From Bacteroidota bacterium (GTDB lineage: Bacteria > Bacteroidota > Bacteroidia > Chitinophagales > Chitinophagaceae), in contig CANHNT010000116.1 of the NCBI GenBank assembly GCA_947461985.1, forward strand, positions 1 through 6,487: a stretch of 6,487 nt of DNA, given 5' to 3'. Positions 1-6,418 of this stretch are shown piece by piece. A program made the translations under genes and the position numbers. Position 1 is the stretch's first letter; every line of letters begins with the position of its first letter. The notes beneath the pieces were generated by a model. The model made no database searches and was not told the DNA's origin. It saw only the letters and a program-made list of their open reading frames with translations.

Positions 1-541
1 CTGACGATGCCCATTTATACCCATTGGGAATGGTACTCATCACAGATTCTTGAACACCTAAATAAATATTATTCGGTGCAAAGTCAGGATGCTTGCTTTT
101 ATTTTCTTTAAATAAGTGATATGCTTTTCTAAAATCCCAAGCAGCATTCCAATAATCACCATATTTTATTTGAATTAAACTCCATTGAAAAAAGAGAAGT
201 GCTTTTGAAAATAAATAATATGGAGATTTTTTGTTTCCTGTTTCTATAATGTCTAGCCGCTTACTCAAAATTAGCTTTCTTATTTTATATTCAGCAGGGT
301 TTTCATTAAAGCTTAATGAAATAAAATCTTCATAGTTTATTAAAACGAGTGGGAGAATATTTTTTTTGTTCGTCAATAATTCATTGGCTAATAATTGTTT
401 GCCAGCATTTATTTTCATCGACATAAAACATTTGTATGCTTCCTGACAATTAGGGCTAAATATAAATTCTTGCGCATTCATTTTTGATGTTATCATCAGA
501 AAACAAAAAAGGCTGAGTAGTATATGGGTTATATTTTTCAA
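1..541 (-). CDS. Exported TPR-like helical protein, N-terminal part (3' end outside window)
   Basis: An open frame runs from a TTG at 541 off the left edge, giving 180 codons. With TTG read as Met, the first residues form a good signal peptide: K2, a hydrophobic core of about residues 7-17, then MNA-QEF, with likely cleavage after A23. Starting at the internal ATGs (496 or 481) would destroy the signal peptide, so TTG is preferred; an in-frame stop at about 591-593 limits the frame upstream. C13 does not sit in a lipobox, so a soluble periplasmic or exported protein is more likely than a lipoprotein. Residues about 106-145 look like a helix-turn-helix pair of TPR type (aromatic and alanine spacing, KYGDYWNAAWDFRKAY). 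The following stretch (NNIYLGVQE, IPNGYKWASS) resembles, from memory, Bacteroidota TPR proteins of unknown function that carry a 'LG...IP..YKW' segment. A hairpin separates it from the zinc-ribbon gene, so it is probably its own transcription unit. No function can be assigned. Confidence 0.72.
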   Translation of the reverse strand, partial: MKNITHILLSLFCFLMITSKMNAQEFIFSPNCQEAYKCFMSMKINAGKQLLANELLTNKKNILPLVLINYEDFISLSFNENPAEYKIRKLILSKRLDIIETGNKKSPYYLFSKALLFFQWSLIQIKYGDYWNAAWDFRKAYHLFKENKSKHPDFAPNNIYLGVQESVMSTIPNGYKWASS

Positions 542-558
542 AGGGGATAAAATAAAAT

Positions 559-580
559 AGCGCAATTTTTCAATTGCGCT
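559..580 (-). terminator. Hairpin after the zinc-ribbon gene, probable terminator
   Basis: Perfect inverted repeat: arm AGCGCAATT (559-567), four-base loop (568-571), arm AATTGCGCT (572-580). Read on the minus strand it lies 25 bases after the zinc-ribbon stop and is followed by ATTTTATTTTAT, which is T-rich but interrupted by A. It plausibly ends the nif3/zinc-ribbon transcript. It lies only 17 bases upstream of the TTG start of the next gene, so it could instead belong to that gene's leader. Confidence 0.6.
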
Positions 581-581
581 A

Positions 582-589
582 CAAATTTA
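582..589 (-). promoter_or_regulatory. Possible Bacteroidota -7 element for the exported TPR-like gene
   Basis: On the minus strand these bases read TAAATTTG, a full match to the Bacteroidota -7 consensus TAnnTTTG. Transcription would start near 574-578, inside the hairpin at 559-580, about 35 bases before the TTG start at 541. No TTG-type -33 element is visible at 17-23 bases upstream, and an 8-base motif in AT-rich DNA can arise by chance. Confidence 0.3.
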
Positions 590-604
590 TTTATTTTTTA
601 TCAA

Positions 605-1357
605 TTAAATAGAAACTGAATCACTTAATTCACTATCAATCATAATACGACCACAATGTTCGCATACAATCATTTTTTTGCGTAAGCGAATATCAGATTG
701 TCTTTGAGGAGGAATCATGTTGTAACAACCACCACAAGAATCTCTTTCTACTGCAACTACTGCTAAACCATTTTTAAATGTTTTTCTGATTCTTTCATAA
801 GCAATTAATAATCTGCTTTCTACTGATTCAGCTGCTTTAGCACGGCTTTTTAATAATTCATATTCTTCTTTAGAAGTTTCTTCCGTTATAACTTTTAATT
901 CTTTTTGTTTAATCGTTAAAATTTCTTGTTTAGAAGCAATTAAAGAATCCGTGTGTTTTTTCTGAGTATCAAATTCTTCTATTTCGTAAGAAGCATCTTT
1001 AATTTTTTTATCGCAAGCTTTAATTTCAAGTTCTTGCATTTCAATTTCTTTATTGATTGCTTCAAACTCACGACTATTTTTTACGTTTTCTTGTTGTTTT
1101 TCGTATTTTTTCAAATTAGCAGCACACTCTTGTTGTAACGCTTTTTTACTGTTAATATCGTCTTTAACTTCTTTAATTTCTCTTTCCAACCCACTGATAC
1201 GAGTATTGTAACCTTCTATTTCATCTTCTAAATCCTTCACTTCCATAGGTAGTTCTCCACGTAGTTTGTTGATTTCGTCAATTTTAGAATCAATCTTTTG
1301 TAATGAAATGATTGTAGTTAATTTTTCTTGAACTGAAAATTCTTTTACTGCTGCCAT
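605..1357 (-). CDS. Coiled-coil protein with C-terminal C4 zinc ribbon (zf-RING_7 family)
   Basis: This 250-residue protein has the two-part layout of the family that includes Helicobacter HP0958 (FlgZ) and chlamydial CT398. Residues about 15-190 are a long charged antiparallel coiled coil rich in Glu and Lys. The family-typical NSREFEAINKEIE segment, where the hairpin is expected to turn, is at about 94-106. A short C-terminal zinc ribbon follows, with cysteines in two CxxC pairs (C208/C211 and C232/C235) that should bind one Zn2+. There is no signal peptide or membrane segment, so it is cytoplasmic. Relatives act as adaptors or bind nucleic acid, but no enzymatic activity is expected and the role in Bacteroidota is not established. 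The ATG at 1357 lies 8 bp after the nif3 stop, so the two are surely cotranscribed; the same pair occurs elsewhere, for example Rv2230c/Rv2229c in Mycobacterium (from memory). Family assignment is firm and function is open. Confidence 0.93.
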   Translation of the reverse strand: MAAVKEFSVQEKLTTIISLQKIDSKIDEINKLRGELPMEVKDLEDEIEGYNTRISGLEREIKEVKDDINSKKALQQECAANLKKYEKQQENVKNSREFEAINKEIEMQELEIKACDKKIKDASYEIEEFDTQKKHTDSLIASKQEILTIKQKELKVITEETSKEEYELLKSRAKAAESVESRLLIAYERIRKTFKNGLAVVAVERDSCGGCYNMIPPQRQSDIRLRKKMIVCEHCGRIMIDSELSDSVSI

Positions 1358-1365
1358 AATGTTTT

Positions 1366-2463
1366 TTAATAATAATGAACTGGGTTTGTATTAACCTTAG
1401 TATTAAGGAGTGCAAATTTAGGGAATTTTTTTGAGAGTACATCATAAAATATTTCGTTTGTAAACTGCTCACTTTCGTAGTGCCCAATATCAGCAATGAC
1501 CAATTTTTGTTCTGCATCAAAAAACTGATGATATTTAAAGTCGCCAGTAATGAAAATATCTGCTTTTTGAGCAATTGCATCATTCAACAAAAAGCTTCCA
1601 GCTCCTCCGCAAAAGGCAATTTTCTCTATTTTTTTGCCTAATAATTGAGTGTGGCGAATACATTTTGTATTCATATTTTTCTTTAATAATTTCAAAAATG
1701 GGCCTTCATCGAGTGGCTTTGATAATTTGCCAATCATTCCTGCGCCAATTTCAGGATTTTTATTGTCTAACGATATGATTTCAAAAGCGACTTCTTCATA
1801 AGGATGAATTTCTTTTAAAATACCTGTTAATTTTTGTTCTAAGTGGGCTTCAAAAATAACTTCTAATTTTATTTCTGCTTCCGTATGAATTTCATTTTGT
1901 TTGCCAACAAATGGATTCGCATGATCATTGGCTTTAAATTTGCCTTCGCCGAGTGTTGAAAAACTACAATCAGAATAATTTCCTATTTTCCCAGCGCCAG
2001 CTTCATTTAATGCTTTTCTTACAATCTCAAGATGAGTTTTAGGTATATAAGTGTATAGTTTTTTTAGTTTACCTGAAATTGGTGACAGGATTTTACAATC
2101 AATAAGATTTAATTTTTCTGCTATTTTTTGATTTACGCCCATTTGCATATTATCCAAATTGGTATGCGCAGCATAAATTGCAATGTCGTTTTTGATGGCT
2201 TTAATAATTACTCGTTCAATATAATTTTTGCCAGTGATTGATTTTAATCCTGAAAATACAATAGGGTGATGTGCAATTATTAACCCACATTTTAGTTTAA
2301 TTGCTTCTTCTACAACATCTTCTGTACAATCTAAAGTAATGAGCGCTTTTGAGATTTTTTTAGAGGAGTCTCCAACAATTAACCCACTGTTGTCATAATT
2401 TTCTTGATAGGATTTTGGTGCAAATTCTTCTACTGCTTTTATTATATCATTAATGAATATCAT
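1366..2463 (-). CDS. Nif3-like dinuclear metal-centre protein with YqfO-type insert
   Basis: This 365-residue protein has the long YqfO-like form of the Nif3/YbgI family, close to the roughly 370 residues of Bacillus members. The Nif3 halves are residues about 1-125 and 240-365. Metal ligands are recognisable: H65/H66 in IIAHHPIVF, D104 in AAHTNLDNM, and H328/E332 in ADIGHYESEQF. The FITGDFKYHQ motif (about 304-313) is also typical. Residues about 130-230 are the CutA/PII-like insert, marked by HPYEEVAFEI (220-229). Family members form toroidal hexamers with a two-metal site in the cavity. Databases often call it 'GTP cyclohydrolase 1 type 2', a label that rests on thin evidence, so I do not assign that reaction. 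No export signal is seen and it should be cytoplasmic. All key residues are present, so the protein appears intact. It starts at ATG 2463, only 15 bases beyond the T-run of the preceding terminator, and leads the zinc-ribbon gene by 8 bp. Confidence 0.95.
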   Translation of the reverse strand: MIFINDIIKAVEEFAPKSYQENYDNSGLIVGDSSKKISKALITLDCTEDVVEEAIKLKCGLIIAHHPIVFSGLKSITGKNYIERVIIKAIKNDIAIYAAHTNLDNMQMGVNQKIAEKLNLIDCKILSPISGKLKKLYTYIPKTHLEIVRKALNEAGAGKIGNYSDCSFSTLGEGKFKANDHANPFVGKQNEIHTEAEIKLEVIFEAHLEQKLTGILKEIHPYEEVAFEIISLDNKNPEIGAGMIGKLSKPLDEGPFLKLLKKNMNTKCIRHTQLLGKKIEKIAFCGGAGSFLLNDAIAQKADIFITGDFKYHQFFDAEQKLVIADIGHYESEQFTNEIFYDVLSKKFPKFALLNTKVNTNPVHYY

Positions 2464-2479
2464 TTCGTAAAATTAAATA

Positions 2480-2508
2480 AAAAAAGCAACGATAAACGCT
2501 GCTTTTTT
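2480..2508 (-). terminator. Intrinsic terminator after the anti-sigma/barrel gene
   Basis: On the minus strand the stem is AGCAGCG / CGTTGCT with a TTTAT loop (2485-2503), flanked by an A-run before it and a seven-T run after it (2485-2479). In the minus-strand RNA the central pair is a G:U wobble and the stem is complete. In plus-strand RNA the same position is an A/C mismatch. The hairpin is therefore better formed in the direction of the genes. It lies about 28 bases after the stop of the barrel gene. Confidence 0.85.
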
Positions 2509-2535
2509 ATTTTGTATGATTAAAGGACAAAAAAA

Positions 2536-4329
2536 CTAATTATTGGGTGTGAATTTTTTAAATCTGTATCCGATAGAAAATTGCACAAAAGGAACTTTAA
2601 AAATACCATCTGAAATTTCTCTTGCAGATAGCGTTTTTGAATTGTCTTTCAACACATTACTCAATCTTAAATCGATATATAAATTAGGATTCAAGCTATA
2701 AGATGCGCCAATTGAATATCCTATGCCAAAACGACTTCCAAAATCTTCTCTAATAAATTCATAAGAAATATTTGTTGGTTGTGTGAAGGCAACCGAATTG
2801 TTTAATATAACGGTATCTTTTACAGCATAGTTTTTTGAAATTGAGGTAGTGTTTAATTTCAATGAATAAGCTAAATTAAAACCAATATAGGGTGTTGCTT
2901 TCCCAATGTGCGCTTGTAACATAATTGGGAGTTCTATGGTAGCAAAACTTTTAAAATTATATTTTCGAGTGGTCGAATCGATAGTGGTGGTGTGTATTGT
3001 TTTATTTTGTGCAGATAAAGTATTGATGTCTGCGTTGTAATCAAAAAGACTCGTTTTTTTATCATTTACAGAATATCCACTGTTGTTTTTATAAAATAAT
3101 TTTAATTCACTCAAAATACTAAAATAATTACTGACAGGGATTAAATTGTTTAAACCAAAATGAAAGCCACCATAATTATGTTCGGTATTAATAAACGCAG
3201 CGTTTACACCAACACTCATACCAGGATAAAATTCAATTTTTTTCATTGCCATTTTATTGCTAAACGCTTTCATTTTATTGAAAATAGAATTTGTATATCC
3301 ATTATTGGGAGTGTTATTTTTTGTTTCTTTTTTTACAGATGCATTCGAATTGTTTACTTCAGGGCTATTGTTTTTTTGATCTTGAAATGCGATTAAGTCA
3401 ATTCTTTTTGAAGCATTTAATTCTTCTTCTGCAGACAATTTAACCATTCTTGGATTTAACACGATTGCTTTGGCCAGTGGTTTATTTTCTTCTTCTATTT
3501 CATTTACTATGGTTTCAACCACTTTGCTATATTTTCCCAACGTGTCGTATTCAATTTTTTTAGACATTCTGTTTTTAGTAGTTTTCTCTTTTATTTCAAT
3601 CACACTAATTGTGTCTTTTTTAGAGGTTGTTTTAGTTATTTTACTCTTATTTTCATTCGAAGTATTTTGATTTTTAGGATTGTTTTTCATCTCATCAAGT
3701 TTATTTTTCCCTGAATGAATGATTGTTTTTTCAATTGTTTCATTGTTAGAAACCAACGAGTTTGTATTTTGAGCGTTTGAAGAAGTTTTAATATTTGATT
3801 TAGAAATTTCGGTTGTGTTGTTTGACTGATTTATTGTAGAGGAATGATGCGTTAATTTTGATTTTATTGTATTTTGGTCTTTTTTGTAATTGCTATTTTT
3901 GATTTTTGCAATTGCATTTATATCAGTTTTTAATTCGTTTTTCGGCTCAATAATTGATTCCTTTGGAGTAGAAGTTGGGTTAGAAGTAGAAGCGTTGATT
4001 GCAGCATCATTGCTTTCATTCGGAGAAATAGTTTCAACGGCTCCTTTTTGAATAATTACAGGTTGATTATTTTCAACTAAAGAATCATTTTTGGCAGAAG
4101 ATTTTTCAGTTATTTTAATATAACCAGCTGTTAATGCACCTCCTATTAAAATAAACAAGGCTAAAAATAACGGGAGTATTCTACGTTTCTTATTAGATTC
4201 TTCTTCAGCATAGGGGTTTTTGCCATCTAAAATACGCTCCATATTAGCCCAAGCACCTAAATTGAGTTGCTCTTGCCCATTGGAAAGCTTGTTTTTAAAT
4301 AATTGATCTATTGGAATGTTTTTTTCCAT
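2536..4329 (-). CDS. Dual-membrane anti-sigma factor candidate: cytoplasmic head, TM helix, disordered linker, outer-membrane barrel (Dma-like)
   Basis: This 597-residue protein has four parts. Residues 1-50 are a short cytoplasmic head (IDQLFKNKL, then AWANMERILDG) ending in KKRR. Residues about 51-71 are a single transmembrane helix whose basic flank predicts the N-terminus inside. Residues about 72-365 are a low-complexity linker rich in Asn, Ser, Thr and Lys. Residues about 366-597 are alternating amphipathic strands (YPGMSVGVNAAF, ATPYIGFNLAYSL, FGSRFGIGYSIGASY, VPFVQFSIGYRFKKF), as in porin-like outer-membrane barrels. There is no cleavable signal peptide, so the chain should stay tethered in the inner membrane while the barrel is inserted by BAM. 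This is the layout reported for Dma anti-sigma factors of Bacteroides thetaiotaomicron. The gene lies 17 bp after an ECF sigma gene and ends at a terminator, so sigma factor and inhibitor form one operon. The ATG at 4329 is the only sensible start. Anti-sigma activity is inferred from layout and context; automatic annotation might say only 'outer membrane beta-barrel protein'. Confidence 0.85.
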   Translation of the reverse strand: MEKNIPIDQLFKNKLSNGQEQLNLGAWANMERILDGKNPYAEEESNKKRRILPLFLALFILIGGALTAGYIKITEKSSAKNDSLVENNQPVIIQKGAVETISPNESNDAAINASTSNPTSTPKESIIEPKNELKTDINAIAKIKNSNYKKDQNTIKSKLTHHSSTINQSNNTTEISKSNIKTSSNAQNTNSLVSNNETIEKTIIHSGKNKLDEMKNNPKNQNTSNENKSKITKTTSKKDTISVIEIKEKTTKNRMSKKIEYDTLGKYSKVVETIVNEIEEENKPLAKAIVLNPRMVKLSAEEELNASKRIDLIAFQDQKNNSPEVNNSNASVKKETKNNTPNNGYTNSIFNKMKAFSNKMAMKKIEFYPGMSVGVNAAFINTEHNYGGFHFGLNNLIPVSNYFSILSELKLFYKNNSGYSVNDKKTSLFDYNADINTLSAQNKTIHTTTIDSTTRKYNFKSFATIELPIMLQAHIGKATPYIGFNLAYSLKLNTTSISKNYAVKDTVILNNSVAFTQPTNISYEFIREDFGSRFGIGYSIGASYSLNPNLYIDLRLSNVLKDNSKTLSAREISDGIFKVPFVQFSIGYRFKKFTPNN

Positions 4330-4346
4330 GGTATTAAAATTTCTTA

Positions 4347-4916
4347 TTAAGAATATTGTCTTTCAATTTTTAATTTAAGTTGTTTTCTTGCTTCAAATAA
4401 ATGCCATTTACTAGTACCTTCATTAATGTTTAAATGTTGTCCAATTTCTTTATGGCTAAAACCATCTATAACATACATATTAAAAACGGCTCTTGTTTGT
4501 TCGGGCAGCTCCTGTACTAATTTCATTAATTCATCATACTGTAGTTTTGAAGATAAATCATGTGTAATCACTTCATCTTTTTCTACAAACACTATTTTTT
4601 CGTCGTACTTCGTATTTTGTCTGATATAATCAAAAATGGAGTGATAAATGACTCTTCTTACCCATCCTTCAAAAGACCCTTCAAATTTGAACGAATCTAA
4701 TTTTTGAAATACTTTTAAAAAACCATTGTTTAATATTTCTTCTGCTAAATGGTATTGATATATGTTGGTATATCGTTTTACCATGCTCATCATCTTTGGG
4801 TAAAATTGTTTATATAACTTTTCTTGAGACACTCGATTCCCTGCCTTGCAACCATTAATTAGTTCAAGTGTTTCTTCATCAACATGGGGTCCAATGTAGC
4901 TCAAAGCGTAACTCAA
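4347..4916 (-). CDS. ECF-type RNA polymerase sigma-70 factor
   Basis: This 189-residue protein has the two-domain ECF layout without regions 1 or 3. Region 2 spans about residues 28-102, with core-binding and -10 recognition parts in AEEILNNGFLKVFQKLDSF and FEGWVRRVIYHSIFDYIRQN. Region 4 spans about 128-185 and holds the -35-binding helix-turn-helix (LPEQTRAVFNMYVIDGFSHKEIGQHLNINEGTSKWHLF, given here only as a span; key residues G152, S154, E157 and I158). The start is TTG at 4916: a TAA lies three codons upstream in frame and no ATG occurs before M42, which is inside region 2. A second TTG at 4904 (codon 5) is the only close alternative. The downstream gene is its probable membrane-anchored inhibitor, 17 bp away. 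A terminator separates it from the T9SS gene upstream, so it should have its own promoter in 4917-5000. No extended C-terminal sensory domain is present, so control presumably comes from the partner protein. Confidence 0.95.
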   Translation of the reverse strand: MSYALSYIGPHVDEETLELINGCKAGNRVSQEKLYKQFYPKMMSMVKRYTNIYQYHLAEEILNNGFLKVFQKLDSFKFEGSFEGWVRRVIYHSIFDYIRQNTKYDEKIVFVEKDEVITHDLSSKLQYDELMKLVQELPEQTRAVFNMYVIDGFSHKEIGQHLNINEGTSKWHLFEARKQLKLKIERQYS

Positions 4917-5000
4917 TTTTGTATCTTATTCTATTCAAGCAATAAGACGCGTATTATTATATTTTGGTTTGTAAGGTAAATAAAATAAATCTTTTTACAT
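4917..5000 (-). promoter_or_regulatory. Leader and probable promoter region of the sigma/anti-sigma operon
   Basis: These 84 bases lie between the terminator of the T9SS gene and the TTG start of the sigma gene, so the operon promoter should be here. I see no full TAnnTTTG element; the closest is TACCTTAC on the minus strand (4972-4979), with two mismatches. That could mean a promoter read by the ECF factor itself, but this is inference from position only. An ATG at 5000 is followed at once by TAA and is not a start. Confidence 0.35.
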
Positions 5001-5029
5001 AAAAAAAGCTCCTCAAAAGAGGAGCTTTT
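5001..5029 (-). terminator. Strong intrinsic terminator after the T9SS cargo gene
   Basis: Perfect 11-bp stem AAAAGCTCCTC (5004-5014) / GAGGAGCTTTT (5019-5029) with an AAAA loop on the plus strand. Read on the minus strand, the GC-rich stem is followed by seven Ts (5007-5001). It begins 19 bases after the T9SS gene stop and isolates that gene from the sigma operon. Confidence 0.93.
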
Positions 5030-5048
5030 CTATATTTTTTTAAAATGA

Positions 5049-6386
5049 TTATTTAACCATTAATTTATTTGATGTTTTTTGACCATCCGCATTGATAGTA
5101 TAGATATACATACCAGCAGATAAATCAGCTACTGAAATAGTTGTTCTTGAAGCTGTATTTGCTGCAATAGAACCTACTTTAGTTGTTTTTACAACTTGAC
5201 CTAAAGCATTTGAAATTTCAATTGTTACATTTTTTGCGTCATTTTCTAAATAAATAGAGAAATTTGCAGATTCTGTTGAAGGATTTGGTGAAACACTAAC
5301 TTTCCCAAATGAAATTTCATTTTCATTGATCCCTACGGTTGAAGCACAAGTTGGACAAGTTAACTTCCATTGTAACCAATGATGCTCATAGCCATAATCT
5401 GCACCTGTGTAATAAAATGAAGGAATAAATAAATCACCCCAACCTGTAGTATCATTTTGGATAATGCTTGATACATTATAATCACCTTTAGTGTATCCAC
5501 GGAACGTTCCACTAGCTTCTTCAAAAGATACAAATCTAAATCGGTTGTAGATAATATTTGTACCAGAACCTATTGAATCAACTAATGGAGTCCAAGTATC
5601 ACCTGATTTGAATACAACTGATATAGCTGCCACATTAGTTCCAGCAGAACCTACTGTTAAACCAACTGGTGTTTCAAAATAATTCCATCCACCGCCAATT
5701 GTGTCATTTACTGAAGATGCTGTTAAAGGTATTTTTTTAATAATAGTTGAAGTACCATCAATTGCATTTTTTGAGAAATTATATGCTGGATCAGCAACTT
5801 TAATTGTATCTGTATTGTAATTTCCAATTACAGCAGCTTGGGTTTCATTCCATCTAAATATATCTGAGTTATTAGCAACAGATACAATTAATGTATCAAC
5901 AACGTTTGGTTTTGCTGGGTTTCTATCATAAATACCTATAACCCCAACTGAGTCAACTGAGTAGCCTTTACCTCTTTCAAATGCAATTTCACCAGGATAA
6001 TTAGCAGTTGAATTAAAATCAGAAGCAGCTGGGTCTATAACTTGACCAATTCCTTTAAGCCAAATAGCACTTTGGATTGTGCCACCTGCACCATTCCCAT
6101 AAAGTGCTTTCATTGTAGAATCATGCCAAATTATTCCAGTATTAACTGTATTTGCAAAATCACTAAATATAGTTCCAGTAGTTCTGTCTTTTGCATCAAC
6201 AACATCAAACCAACGCGAAGCAGCTCTAGTTTTTGATTTAGTATGATTAGGCATTACTGGTGCAGTTCTTTTTCCAATTGTTTCTGTTTCTGTTTTTTGC
6301 ACAGACATAATGCTTTTGTTGTTCTGTTGAGCAAACATACCTATAGCTGAAAAACTAGCTATTCCAAATAGTAAAATCTTTTTCAT
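5049..6386 (-). CDS. Secreted protein with C-terminal type IX secretion (type A) sorting domain
   Basis: This 445-residue protein starts with a Sec signal peptide (MKK, hydrophobic core, MFA-QQ, probable cleavage after A19). It ends with a type A T9SS sorting domain at about residues 362-445: VSPNP (365-369), ISNALGQVVKT (391-401), DLSAGMYIYTI (421-431) and a terminal KLMVK. It should cross the inner membrane by Sec and the outer membrane by the Por/Spr machinery, be trimmed of the tail, and be released or attached to the cell surface. The passenger (about 20-345) is rich in Thr, Ser, Asn, Asp and Gly with short predicted beta strands, consistent with an all-beta adhesin-like or structural fold. 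I recognise no catalytic motif. The only two cysteines form a CPTC pair (344/347) just before the sorting domain. The ATG at 6386 follows an A-rich stretch typical of Bacteroidota translation starts. It is flanked by its own promoter and terminator, so it is monocistronic. Confidence 0.92.
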   Translation of the reverse strand: MKKILLFGIASFSAIGMFAQQNNKSIMSVQKTETETIGKRTAPVMPNHTKSKTRAASRWFDVVDAKDRTTGTIFSDFANTVNTGIIWHDSTMKALYGNGAGGTIQSAIWLKGIGQVIDPAASDFNSTANYPGEIAFERGKGYSVDSVGVIGIYDRNPAKPNVVDTLIVSVANNSDIFRWNETQAAVIGNYNTDTIKVADPAYNFSKNAIDGTSTIIKKIPLTASSVNDTIGGGWNYFETPVGLTVGSAGTNVAAISVVFKSGDTWTPLVDSIGSGTNIIYNRFRFVSFEEASGTFRGYTKGDYNVSSIIQNDTTGWGDLFIPSFYYTGADYGYEHHWLQWKLTCPTCASTVGINENEISFGKVSVSPNPSTESANFSIYLENDAKNVTIEISNALGQVVKTTKVGSIAANTASRTTISVADLSAGMYIYTINADGQKTSNKLMVK

Positions 6387-6418
6387 TTTTTTTATTTTTT
6401 TAAATTATTTATAATCAG

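Noticed and set aside
953..1138. Plus-strand frame rich in Phe and Leu opposite the zinc-ribbon gene
   Set aside because: It is the mirror of the Lys/Glu-rich coiled coil on the other strand; the Phe/Leu bias follows from that, and it has no family features.
1290..1583. Minus-strand frame of 97 codons overlapping the end of nif3 and start of the zinc-ribbon gene
   Set aside because: It is out of frame with two well-recognised proteins, and its composition has no domain or motif.
1366..2463. Naming the Nif3 protein a GTP cyclohydrolase
   Set aside because: The database label is not well supported for the family, and nothing in the sequence or neighbours points to folate synthesis.
3160..3670. 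Two plus-strand frames opposite the bridge-protein linker
   Set aside because: They mirror the Asn/Lys/Thr-rich linker and barrel coding sequence, with no recognisable domain; hydrophobicity is a by-product of the A-rich coding strand.
2536..4329. A fusion or assembly error joining an anti-sigma gene and a separate barrel gene
   Set aside because: The frame is continuous over 597 codons, the barrel part has no signal peptide of its own, and the same composite layout is known in Bacteroidota.
4998..5000. ATG upstream of and in frame with the sigma gene
   Set aside because: It is followed immediately by TAA, and another stop precedes the TTG start.
6042..6236. Plus-strand Cys/Ser-rich frame opposite the T9SS gene
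   Set aside because: Cysteine and serine come from the antisense of Thr/Ala/Gly codons; a clear signal-peptide gene occupies the other strand.
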